A DNA stretch of 64,000 bases from Chersky-840 sp963811775 (GTDB lineage Bacteria > Actinomycetota > Acidimicrobiia > Acidimicrobiales > UBA8190). The number at the start of each line of letters is the position of its first letter. The first letter of the stretch is position 1. Position numbers and translations under genes: made by a program. Below the pieces are notes generated by a model. That model was not told the origin of the DNA. It searched no databases and worked only from the letters and a program-made list of their open reading frames with translations. Positions 45,352-57,959 of this stretch are shown here, in pieces. The DNA is taken from positions 434,001 through 498,000 of the forward strand of contig CAWESO010000002.1 in assembly GCA_963811775.1 (NCBI GenBank). Reading direction: 5' to 3'.

Positions 45352-46424
45352 GTGTCCGGTTCGCGCGGCGTGCCGAAGCAGAGTGTCGGAAACGGGCGGG
45401 TCCGCCCCCGGCGTGACTTCGAGGCGCTCAAGAAGCGGCGCCTACGGGCGGCCGACATGTTCCGTCGAGGCAAGAGCCAAGCAGAAGTGGCCCAGGCTCT
45501 CGACGTCTCGGCCCAGAGTGCATCGCAGTGGTACCAGTTGTGGTCCAACGGGGGCCGAGACGCTCTTGTCGGCGCCGGACGAGCCGGTCGTCTTCCCCGT
45601 CTGTCGGATGATCAGCTGGCGGAGGTGGTGGCCGAGTTACAGCGAGGACCGCGCGCCAATGGGTTCGCCACCGATCTGTGGACTCTGTCTCGCGTCTCCG
45701 ATGTCATCGAGCGTGTGACCGGCGTGCGCTACGGACCGACCCAGACCTGGACCATCTTGCGTCAGCGTCTGGGCTGGACCCGCCAGCGCCCGGCCCGCAG
45801 AGCGCTCGAGCGCAACGAGGACGCCGTCGCCACCTGGGTGTCACAGGAGTGGCCGCGGATAAAAAAAGCGCCAGGCGCCGGGGCGCCTGGATCGTCTTCC
45901 AGGACGAATCGGGGTTCAGCCTCCTCCCCGCGGTGAGGTCCACGTGGGCACCGCGAGGCCAGACGCCAGTGTTGCACCACCACTTCAACTGGACCCGGCT
46001 GTCGATGTCGGCGGCTCTCGCCTACCGGGCCGACGGCAGCGAGGCCGCTCTCGTCTTCCAGATGCATGCCGGCTCCTACAACACCGAGTCCCTCATCGAG
46101 TTCCTCGAGGAGTTCCACACGCACTTCAGCGGTGAGAAGGTGACGCTCATCTGGGACGGGCTCCCCTCTCACACCTCCAAAGCCATGAAGACCTGGCTGC
46201 AAACCCAGAGGCGCTGGCTCGTCGTCGAGCAGCTCCCTGGCTACTCACCCGACCTCAATCCGGTCGAGTTGCTGTGGGGAAACGTCAAAGGCCGGGAGCT
46301 GGCCAATCTTTGTCCTGACACCATGGACGAAGCGGAAGCGGCCGCCGACACCGCCCTCCTACGGGTGGGCAACAACACCCAGCTCTGTTTCAACTTCCTT
46401 GCACACACCGGCCTCTCTTTGTGA
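45352..46424 (+). CDS. IS630 transposase made by -1 frameshifting, copy 2
   Basis: Same two-frame layout as copy 1: the HTH frame runs from GTG 45352 to 45936 and the DDE frame ends at 46424. The slip site is the same A7 run followed by the nine-pair hairpin. The DDE residues (FQDESG, WDGLPSH, DLNPVELLW) are all present. Conservation of the two-frame structure in both copies supports programmed frameshifting rather than decay. Confidence 0.88.
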
Positions 46425-46609
46425 CCGAGTAGTCACTCTATTAACGAAAGGTCTTTAGGCCACGGCGACCACCTCCCGGCAGGTGGAGCGGAGGTGCCGC
46501 TCATCGTTCCCGCGCGGCCACCGGGCGCCCAGGCTTATCTCGGTGCTCGGAGACGGAGCTCGACGAGGTACGCACCTGTACCGGAGTACAAGTCGGCTGT
46601 CGCTTGCGT

Positions 46610-47596
46610 TCAGCGGTAGCGCAGCCCCGTGAAACGCTCGAGCTTGTCGAGTTGATGCTCAGCTCGGATCCAGCGGGCGGTGCCCGACCGGGACCGCATG
46701 ACCAGAGACTCGGTGACCGCCCCGTCCGCCGTGTAGAGGACGCCGCGCAGTAGCGATCCATCGGTGATCCCGGTGGCGGCTACAAAGATGTCGTCACCCC
46801 CAACGAGGGCATCGGCGTCGAGCACGCGGCCCGGGGCGAGACCGCCAAGGGCCAGGGCCTGGCGCTCTGCCTCGTCTCGGGGCCAGAGCCGCGCCTGCAT
46901 GGCGCCGCCGAGGGCCTTGAGCGCGGCGGCGGCGAGGATCCCTTCAGTGCTGCCCCCGACGCCCATGACCATGTCCACGCCCGAGTCCCTCCGGGCGGCG
47001 GCAATGGCTGGCGCGGTGTCTCCGGCGGGGATGAGTTGGACCCGGGCACCGGCGGATCGCAGCTCATCGACCAACTCCTCATTGCGGGCTCGGTTGAGGA
47101 CCACGACGGTGATTTCCCTGGGCGACTTCTTGGTTACCCCCGCCACCCACCCCACGTTCTCCGCCGGCGTGGCGGTGATGTCGATCACCGCCGCCCCTTC
47201 CCGCCCGACGGCGAGCTTCTCCATATAGAAACTGCGCGGGAAGAACATGGTTCCCCTCTCAGACAGCGCGATGACGGAGATGGCGTTCGGCTCTCCGGTG
47301 GCCGCCAGTTCGGTGCCTTCGAGCGGGTCAACGGCCACGTCGACCTGCGGTCCACGACCGCTGCCTACGGCTTCGCCGTTGAACAGCATGGGGGCCTCGT
47401 CCTTCTCTCCCTCGCCGATCACCACCACGCCGTCCATCTCGACGGTCTGAAGCATGAGCCGCATTGCGTCCACGGCGGCCTGGTCGGCCGCCGTCTTGTC
47501 GCCCCTGCCGATCCATCGCGCCGCTGCCATCGCAGCAGCCTCAGTGACGCGCACCAGTTCAACGGCCAGGTTCCGGTCCGGGGCCGCTCCACCCAT
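46610..47596 (-). CDS. glpX: Class II fructose-1,6-bisphosphatase
   Basis: Start chosen at ATG 47596 (GGAAPDRNLAVELVRVTEAA) preceded by GAGGGGGTG; 328 residues. Motifs: VVVIGEGEKDEAPMLFNGE, the lithium-sensitive phosphatase signature VAVDPLEGTELAATG with the metal-binding Asp/Glu, and MGVGGSTEGILAAAALKALG. It removes the C1 phosphate of fructose-1,6-bisphosphate, the committed step of gluconeogenesis. In actinobacteria GlpX is often the only FBPase (family knowledge). The gene stands alone. Confidence 0.95.
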   Translation of the reverse strand: MGGAAPDRNLAVELVRVTEAAAMAAARWIGRGDKTAADQAAVDAMRLMLQTVEMDGVVVIGEGEKDEAPMLFNGEAVGSGRGPQVDVAVDPLEGTELAATGEPNAISVIALSERGTMFFPRSFYMEKLAVGREGAAVIDITATPAENVGWVAGVTKKSPREITVVVLNRARNEELVDELRSAGARVQLIPAGDTAPAIAAARRDSGVDMVMGVGGSTEGILAAAALKALGGAMQARLWPRDEAERQALALGGLAPGRVLDADALVGGDDIFVAATGITDGSLLRGVLYTADGAVTESLVMRSRSGTARWIRAEHQLDKLERFTGLRYR

Positions 47597-48312
47597 AGGA
47601 CACCCCCTCGGTCCGTGCTCGCCGCACTCTACCGACTGACCGGCGCCCCAGATGGCGAGCATCGGGGCCGGACGATGATGACGCCACGCCTCTCAAGGCG
47701 CCCCGCCTATCCCATGGGCCTAGCCTGAAGCCCCTAACGCTTTAGCGTCGAGCGACGCGGCGACGCGGCGACGCGGCGACGCGGCGACGCGCAGTGGCCA
47801 TAGGCGTCGGATCCATGTCGTCGGAGAAGGACCCGCCGTTTCTGCGGACGACTCGGAGGGGAGGCGAAGCGCGGGATCCAGAAACGTGGCGAGGCCGCTC
47901 GGACCCGGAACTGCGCAGGATCGCTCCGGCCTGTCGTTTGCGGGCGGGTCAGCCTGAGACCTGACCGCTCGCCCGCAGCGCTTCCCGGACGGTGCAGGCC
48001 GATGCACCGCTGAGCGTTATCGATCAGGTCTTCTGCTGGCGATTTGGATCCGAGCACAAGAGTCAGCCACGGGCCGCTCGGGATCGCAGCCGATGGAATG
48101 ACTAGCGCGACAACCACAGGGCCAATCATGGAGGCTGCAGTGACGACGTCCGCCAACTCTGGTTCTCGATCGTCGATCCTGTTAGAACGTTCGGACCGCG
48201 CGCGCCCTGCGATTTACGAGCCAACCGCTCCAGATGGCGGCGACCAACCCGCGGTTCACTATCCAAGCTTCCCCATTTGCACCTAAATCAGCCCTTTTGG
48301 ACGACTTATAGA
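47597..48312. other. Gap of about 700 bases upstream of the chaperone operon
   Basis: Contains the 8-base tandem repeat and no supported gene; the minus ORF at 47734-48156 reads through the repeat and lacks motifs. A plus-strand transcript may end at the hairpins that follow. Confidence 0.5.
47752..47791. repeat. Five tandem copies of GCGACGCG
   Basis: Perfect 8-base unit repeated five times. Located between divergent glpX and the dnaK operon. Could be a slippage-prone tract or protein-binding array. Confidence 0.85.
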
Positions 48313-48365
48313 GCAAAGCCCACCTCGTGGCTTTGCACCATAAGGCCCGCTCGGGGCCTTTTTTT
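48313..48365 (+). terminator. Double hairpin and T-run, rho-independent terminator
   Basis: First hairpin GCAAAGCC/GGCTTTGC (48313-48336), second AAGGCCC/GGGCCTT (48342-48360) followed by seven T. It reads on the plus strand, but no plus-strand gene is known upstream (glpX is on the minus strand). It would insulate the dnaK promoter just downstream. Confidence 0.8.
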
Positions 48366-48414
48366 GGTGCAAGCGGCAACCTCGTGGGATGCTCCTGGTG
48401 AAATCCTCAGAAAA

Positions 48415-48446
48415 CTTGATGGCTCCGCACTCAAGATCGCTATACT
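48415..48446 (+). promoter_or_regulatory. HAIR operator overlapping the dnaK promoter
   Basis: CTTGATG, seven bases, ACTCAAG (48415-48435) matches the HspR-associated inverted repeat consensus CTTGAGT-N7-ACTCAAG with two changes in the left arm. TATACT (48441-48446) directly follows as a -10 box; TTGATG within the repeat could be the -35 box, at a 19-base spacing. HspR bound here would block RNA polymerase. The repressor gene is the fourth gene of the operon. Confidence 0.85.
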
Positions 48447-48522
48447 GAGAGCAGTCAAGTAAGCCGGAAGAAGAAGAATCCCTGGTGAGAGCCACCGGGG
48501 CAGCAAGATACGGAGGCACGCA

Positions 48523-50363
<1,841 letters not shown>

Positions 50364-50367
<4 letters not shown>

Positions 50368-51098
50368 CCCCGCCGTCCGGTCCGACCGGTGGTGGCCGGG
50401 GGCCCGGGGGTCCGCTCCCGGGTCCCCCCGGCGCGCCCCGCCGCGATCCAGGCACGCCTCGACGGGAGCCACCGGCGCCACACGAGCCCGGCGCCGACGC
50501 GCCCAGTGAGGCGCCCGGTGAGCCGGTCTTCGCCGAGTCCCCCCATGACACCGTCGTCGAGGATCTCGACGACCTCCTGGACGTGGTCCGGCGTGAGCGC
50601 GACGAATTCCGCGACATGGCCCAGCGCGTCCAGGCCGACTTCGAGAATTACAAGAAGCGCATGCAGCGCCAACAGTCCGACCATCTGGAGCGCGCCGCCG
50701 AGGACCTGGTGATGAAGGTGCTGCCCGTCCTCGACGCCTTCGACCTGGCCCGTGCCCATCTCGGCGAGGGCGAGGACCTGTCGCCCGAGGGCAAGGCCCT
50801 CGTGGCGGGCTCGAACCTGCTCGCCGACTCCCTGGCCCGCGAGGGCCTCGAGCGCATCGACGACGCCGGCGCGCCCTTCGACCCGACCACGCACGAGGCG
50901 GTGGACCGCGTGGATACCGACCCCGCCGGCGCTGCAGCCGGCGACGGTGCAACCAGCGCGGGGGCAACGGGCGCGGGTGCGGCCGACGCGGGCGAAGCCG
51001 GCGCGACCGACGGTCCGGTGGTCGACGAGGTGCTGCGCGCCGGGTACCGGTGGAAGGGACGGGTGATCCGCCCGGCCATGGTGCGGGTGCGGGGGTAA
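50364..51098 (+). CDS. grpE: GrpE nucleotide exchange factor
   Basis: 244 residues, starting at ATG 50364 with an ATGA overlap. A long Pro/Gly-rich N-terminal region (1-60) is followed by the coiled-coil dimer helix (LLDVVRRERDEFRDMAQRVQ, FENYKKRMQRQQSDH) and the beta domain, where the DnaK contact region FDPTTHEAVDRV sits. An unusual insert rich in Ala, Gly and Thr (about residues 190-220, ATSAGATGAGAADAGEAG) splits the beta domain before VVDEVLRAGYRWKGRVIRPA. The insert is probably a disordered loop. It replaces ADP on DnaK. Confidence 0.95.
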
Positions 51099-52249
51099 TG
51101 GTCGCCCAACGCGAGTGGTTGGAGAAGGACTACTACCAGGTCTTGGGCGTGGCCTCGACGGCCACGGACAAGGAGATCACGCGCGCCTACCGCAAGCTGG
51201 CCAAGCAGTTCCATCCCGACGCCAACCCCGGCTCCGAGGACCGCTTCAAGGAGATCTCCGCCGCCTACGACGTGCTCGGTGACACGGCCAAGCGCACGGA
51301 GTACGACGAGGTCCGGCGCCTCGGGCCGGCCGGGTTCGGCGGCTTCGGCGGGCCGGGCGGGCCGGGTGGTCCCGGAGGCGCGACGTTCCGGGTGGAAGAC
51401 CTCGGCGACCTCGGTGACCTTTTCGGCGGTCTCGGGGCCACCTTCGGCGGGGGCGGGCGTCGGGCCCGCAACGCCGGGCCGCGCCGCGGCGCCGATGTCG
51501 AGGCCGAGCTGTACCTGTCGTTCGAGGACGCCGTGCGCGGCGCGACGACGTCGGTGAACGTCGCCGGCGAGGCGCGCTGCGAGACCTGCAACGGGTCGGG
51601 GGCGGCACCGGGCTCGTCCCCGGTGACGTGTCCCACCTGCCACGGACGGGGCGCGCTCGACGACAACCAGGGCCTGTTCTCGCTCAGCCGCGTGTGCCCG
51701 CAGTGCTCGGGCCGCGGCACCGTGATCGAGAAGCCGTGCAAGACCTGTCGCGGCTCGGGCGTGGTGCGCCGGGCGCGCCAGGTCAAGGTGCGCATCCCCG
51801 CCGGGGTGGAGGACGGGCAGCGCATCCGGGTCAAGGGCCGGGGCGCCCCCGGGCGCGCCAACGGGCCCGCTGGCGACCTCTTCGTGACCGTGCGGGTGGG
51901 GAACCATCCCCTCTTCGGTCGCCGGGGACGCAACCTGACCCTCACCGCGCCGGTGACGTTCCCCGAGGCCGCGTTGGGATCGACGGTGCGGGTGCCGACG
52001 CTCGACGAGCCCGTGACATTGCGGGTGCCGGCCGGCACGTCCTCGGGCCGGACGTTTCGCGTCAAGGGACGCGGCGTCCCCGGCCACGGCCGCAGTGCGG
52101 CCGGTGACCTCCTCGTCACCGTGGAGGTGGCCGTGCCCAAGGAATTGACCGACGAGCAACGCGCCGCGGTCGAGGAGTTCGCCCGCGTGTCGGACGACCA
52201 GCCGCGTGCCCATCTGGAGGTGACCACCGATGACGCAACCGCGACCTGA
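51098..52249 (+). CDS. dnaJ: Hsp40 co-chaperone DnaJ (type I)
   Basis: 383 residues from ATG 51098, TAATG overlap with grpE. The J domain (residues 10-70) has the HPD motif at 39-41. A Gly/Phe-rich linker (GFGGFGGPGGPGGPGG) follows, then four CxxCxGxG zinc repeats from about residue 161 (CETCNGSG, CPTCHGRG, CPQCSGRG, CKTCRGSG) and the two C-terminal substrate-binding domains. Complete type I DnaJ. Its stop lies inside hspR (20-base overlap). Confidence 0.97.
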   Translation: MVAQREWLEKDYYQVLGVASTATDKEITRAYRKLAKQFHPDANPGSEDRFKEISAAYDVLGDTAKRTEYDEVRRLGPAGFGGFGGPGGPGGPGGATFRVEDLGDLGDLFGGLGATFGGGGRRARNAGPRRGADVEAELYLSFEDAVRGATTSVNVAGEARCETCNGSGAAPGSSPVTCPTCHGRGALDDNQGLFSLSRVCPQCSGRGTVIEKPCKTCRGSGVVRRARQVKVRIPAGVEDGQRIRVKGRGAPGRANGPAGDLFVTVRVGNHPLFGRRGRNLTLTAPVTFPEAALGSTVRVPTLDEPVTLRVPAGTSSGRTFRVKGRGVPGHGRSAAGDLLVTVEVAVPKELTDEQRAAVEEFARVSDDQPRAHLEVTTDDATAT

Positions 52250-52733
52250 CAGTGACCGCGGCGGCCCCCGAGCCGCCGCCGCCGACAACAACAAAGACGA
52301 CAGCAGCCGCAAGCCGCGCGCCGCGCTGTTCGGCGGCGAGTCGGCCCAGCGCGCCGTGTACGTCATCTCCGTGGCGGCCGAGCTGGCCGGGGTGCACCCC
52401 CAGACATTGCGCGTCTACGAGCGCAAGGGCCTCGTCGACCCGTCGCGCACTGGAGGTGGCAACCGCCGCTACTCCCAGCGCGACATCGAGCGCCTGCGCC
52501 ACATCGGCATGCTGACGAGTTCGGGCATGAACCTCCAGGGCGTGCGCCACGTGCTCGAGCTCGAGGCCGAGGTCGAGCGGCTTACCGCCGAGCTCGAGCG
52601 CGTGCGCGAGGAGGCCCGCGACGCCGTCGAGCAGACCCATCGAAAGTACCGGCGCGACCTGGTGCCGTTGCGCCAGGCCATGGTGTTCCGCCGTGCCGGC
52701 ACCGCCGACGCGCCCCGTCGAGGAGGGAGCTGA
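52230..52733 (+). CDS. hspR: HspR, MerR-type heat-shock repressor
   Basis: 167 residues. The first 40 are disordered and hydrophilic. The MerR-type winged helix-turn-helix follows: YVISVAAELAGVHPQTLRVY, ERKGLVDPSRTGGGNRRYS and RDIERLRHIGMLTSSGMNLQ. A coiled coil (VLELEAEVERLTAELERVRE) comes next, longer than in Streptomyces HspR. The protein binds HAIR sites such as the one at 48415-48435 and represses this operon, with DnaK as co-repressor (family knowledge). The start overlaps dnaJ by 20 bases. Confidence 0.95.
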   Translation: MTQPRPDSDRGGPRAAAADNNKDDSSRKPRAALFGGESAQRAVYVISVAAELAGVHPQTLRVYERKGLVDPSRTGGGNRRYSQRDIERLRHIGMLTSSGMNLQGVRHVLELEAEVERLTAELERVREEARDAVEQTHRKYRRDLVPLRQAMVFRRAGTADAPRRGGS

Positions 52734-52736
52734 GCC

Positions 52737-55226
<2,490 letters not shown>

Positions 55227-55229
<3 letters not shown>

Positions 55230-55262
55230 TTGGTACTGCACTGATAATTGGTACTGCACTGA
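55227..55262 (+). repeat. Two perfect tandem copies of an 18-base unit
   Basis: TAATTGGTACTGCACTGA occurs twice in a row; the first TAA is the clpB stop codon. Positioned between clpB and purA, about 115 bases before the purA start. It could be an operator or a simple duplication. Confidence 0.9.
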
Positions 55263-55377
55263 GTGGTGCCGCCGTTGCGTTTCGTGGCCTGAGGGGCCCC
55301 GGGGTCGGCCCACGGGGCGTCGTGCCTGGTCCGGATACAATGCGGCGTAATCCGGAGCCGTACAACGGAGGAGCGTC

Positions 55378-56658
55378 GTGCCCGCAACCGTGGTCGTCGG
55401 GACGCAATGGGGCGACGAGGGGAAGGGCAAGCTCACCGACCTCCTGGCCCGGGACATGGACATGGTGGTGCGCTACCAGGGCGGCCACAACGCCGGGCAC
55501 ACCGTGGTGGTCGACGGCGTGTCCTTCGCCCTGCAGCTCGTGCCGAGCGGCGTGCTCTACCCGCATATCACGCCGGTCATCGGCAACGGCGTGGTGGTGC
55601 ACCCCGGCGTGCTGCTGTCCGAGCTCGACACGCTCGCGGCCAAGGGCATCGACACCAGCCGCATGGTGGTGAGCGGCAACGCGCACCTGATCATGCCGTA
55701 CCACACCGAGCTCGACCGGGTCACCGAGCGCTACCTGGGGAAGAACGCCCTGGGCACCACGCGGCGGGGCATCGGCCCCGCCTACGCCGACAAGGCGGCC
55801 CGGGTGGGCCTGCGGGTCCAGGACCTCCTCGACGGCAAGATTTTCCGGCAGAAGCTCGAGGTGGTGCTGAAGGAGAAGAACGCCATCCTGGCCAAGGTGT
55901 ACAACCGCCTCCCCCTCGACGCCGGGGCCATCTGCGACGAGTACCTCGAGCAGTACGCGCCCCGCATCGGGCCCATGGTGGGCGATGCCGTCGGGCTCGT
56001 GCACGACGCCCTCGACGCCGGTCGCAACGTGCTCCTCGAAGGGGCCCAGGCCACCTTTCTCGACCTCGACCACGGCACCTATCCCTTCGTGACGTCGTCG
56101 AACCCCGTGGCCGGCGGCGCCTGCACGGGAACGGGCGTGGGGCCGCGCATGATCGACGAGGTCATCGGCATCGCCAAGGCCTACGTGACGCGCGTCGGGG
56201 CGGGGCCGTTCCCCACCGAGTGCCTCGACGAGGTGGGCGAGGTGCTCGTCGAGCGCGGCCACGAGTTCGGCACCAACACCGGCCGGCGCCGGCGCTGCGG
56301 GTGGTTCGACGCCGTGATGGCCCGCCAGGCCGTGCGCCTCAACTCGCTGTCGGAGGTGGCGCTCACCAAGATGGACGTGCTCGACACCTTCGACACCGTC
56401 AAGGTGTGTGTGGCCTACACCTCGGGGGGCGAGCGCTTCGCCTACCCCCCGTACCACCAGTCCGTGCTGCACCAGGTAGACGCGGTCTACGAGGAGCTGC
56501 CGGGCTGGAAGGAGGACCTGTCGGGCGCCACCGAGCTCGGCGACCTGCCCCCGGCAGCGCGCGATTACGTGGCCTTCCTCGCCGATCAGATCGGCGTCCC
56601 CATCAAGCTGGTGGGCGTGGGACCGGGACGCGAGCAGTTCGTCCGGTTCGCGGCATGA
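55378..56658 (+). CDS. purA: Adenylosuccinate synthetase
   Basis: 426 residues from GTG 55378 with GGAGGAG upstream. The nucleotide loop VVVGTQWGDEGKGKLTDLLA is at residues 4-23; the second signature is QGGHNAGHTVVVDG, with further IMP/Asp-binding segments TTRRGIGPAYADKAAR and VGPRMIDEVIGIAKAYVTRV. It forms adenylosuccinate from IMP, aspartate and GTP, the first step to AMP. The stop overlaps the purD start by four bases. A TACAAT at 55337-55342 could be the -10 box of the cluster promoter. Confidence 0.97.
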   Translation: MPATVVVGTQWGDEGKGKLTDLLARDMDMVVRYQGGHNAGHTVVVDGVSFALQLVPSGVLYPHITPVIGNGVVVHPGVLLSELDTLAAKGIDTSRMVVSGNAHLIMPYHTELDRVTERYLGKNALGTTRRGIGPAYADKAARVGLRVQDLLDGKIFRQKLEVVLKEKNAILAKVYNRLPLDAGAICDEYLEQYAPRIGPMVGDAVGLVHDALDAGRNVLLEGAQATFLDLDHGTYPFVTSSNPVAGGACTGTGVGPRMIDEVIGIAKAYVTRVGAGPFPTECLDEVGEVLVERGHEFGTNTGRRRRCGWFDAVMARQAVRLNSLSEVALTKMDVLDTFDTVKVCVAYTSGGERFAYPPYHQSVLHQVDAVYEELPGWKEDLSGATELGDLPPAARDYVAFLADQIGVPIKLVGVGPGREQFVRFAA

Positions 56659-57959
56659 AGGTCTGTGTCGTCGGTTCGGGCGGCCGCGAGCACGCCCTGG
56701 CCCGCAGCCTGGCCCGCAGCGCCGAGGTCGTCGTGGCCCCCGGCAACCCGGGCATGGCCCCGCACTCCCCCGAGGCCGCCGACTCCGTGGCCTTCGCCGG
56801 GACGGACCTCCCCATCACCCTCAGCGCGGAGGCGCCCCAGGACATCGACGCCGATCTGTTCGTGATCGGCCCCGAGCAGCCTCTCGTGGACGGGCTCGCC
56901 GACGAGCTGCGCGCCGACCACCGCCTCGTGTTCGGGCCCGGCGCCGACGGGGCCCGCCTCGAAGGGTCGAAGGCCTTCATGAAGGCCGTCCTCGACGAGG
57001 CCCGCGTCCCCACCGCTCGCTACGGCGCCTTCGAGGACGCCGTGACCGCCCAGGCCTTCCTGCGCGACCTGCCCGGGCCCTGGGTCGTGAAGACCGACGG
57101 CCTGGCCGCGGGCAAGGGCGTGCTCGTCACCGACTCGCTCGAGGAGGCCGACGCCGACATCGACGCCAAGCTCTCGGGGTCGAGCTTCGGCGACGCCGGC
57201 CGGCGCATCGTGGTCGAAGAGGGGTTGGTGGGCCCCGAGTGTTCTCTGCTCGTGCTCTGTGACGGGGCTCGCATCGCTGCGCTGGCGCCGGCCCAGGACT
57301 TCAAGCGCATCCACGACGACGACGAGGGCCCCAACACCGGCGGCATGGGGGCGTACTCCCCCGTGCCCCTGGTCGACGACCGGCTCATCGACCGTGTCCT
57401 CGACCAGTCCGTGGAGCCGCTCGTCGGGGCGCTGCGTCGACGCGGCATCGACTACCGCGGCGTGCTCTACGCCGGGTTGATCCTGACTGCCGATGGTCCG
57501 CGCGTGCTCGAGTACAACGTGCGCTTCGGCGACCCCGAGACCCAGGTGGTGGTGCCCCGGCTCACCGAGGACCTCACCGGGTTGCTGGCCGAGGCCGCCG
57601 CCGGCCGGTTGCGCACCGAGCCGCGCTTCTCGCCCGATGCCACGGTGTGCGTGGTGCTGGCCTCGGAGGGCTATCCCACCGCCCCGCGCACCGGGGACCG
57701 CATCGACGGACTGGAGGCGGCCGCGGCCATTCCCGGGGTCCATCTCTTCCACGCCGGGACGGGCCTGGACGACGAGGGCTGCTTCGTCACCGCCGGGGGG
57801 CGCGTCCTCGGGGTGAGCGCCAGTGCGCCGACCATCGCCGAGGCGCGCCGGTTGGCCTACGCGGCCGTGGATCGCATCGGGTGGGAGGGGATGCAGTACC
57901 GCACCGACATCGCGGCGGACGCCGCCGCGGCCGTGGCCGTATCGGGAGGGGCACGGTGA
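56655..57959 (+). CDS. purD: Phosphoribosylamine-glycine ligase
   Basis: 434 residues from ATG 56655, overlapping the purA stop (ATGA). ATP-grasp enzyme: KVCVVGSGGREHALARSLAR at the N-terminus, GPEQPLVDGLADEL, VVKTDGLAAGKGVLVTD (ATP-grasp), DFKRIHDDDEGPNTGGMGAY and LEYNVRFGDPETQVVVPRL (metal-binding). The second step of de novo purine synthesis, making GAR. The stop overlaps the purB GTG (GTGA). Confidence 0.97.
   Translation: MKVCVVGSGGREHALARSLARSAEVVVAPGNPGMAPHSPEAADSVAFAGTDLPITLSAEAPQDIDADLFVIGPEQPLVDGLADELRADHRLVFGPGADGARLEGSKAFMKAVLDEARVPTARYGAFEDAVTAQAFLRDLPGPWVVKTDGLAAGKGVLVTDSLEEADADIDAKLSGSSFGDAGRRIVVEEGLVGPECSLLVLCDGARIAALAPAQDFKRIHDDDEGPNTGGMGAYSPVPLVDDRLIDRVLDQSVEPLVGALRRRGIDYRGVLYAGLILTADGPRVLEYNVRFGDPETQVVVPRLTEDLTGLLAEAAAGRLRTEPRFSPDATVCVVLASEGYPTAPRTGDRIDGLEAAAAIPGVHLFHAGTGLDDEGCFVTAGGRVLGVSASAPTIAEARRLAYAAVDRIGWEGMQYRTDIAADAAAAVAVSGGAR

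Larger units (their letters stand above)
45298..46455 (+). mobile_element. IS630-family insertion sequence, copy 2
   Basis: Same length and ends as copy 1, flanked by TA at 45296-45297 and 46456-46457. It differs from copy 1 at only a few bases (for example C/T in the fifth codon region and C/G just before the A-run). Direct orientation, 18.8 kb from copy 1. Confidence 0.92.

Noticed and set aside
48182..48379. Small minus-strand ORF over the terminator
   Set aside because: It translates hairpin DNA and shows no family resemblance.
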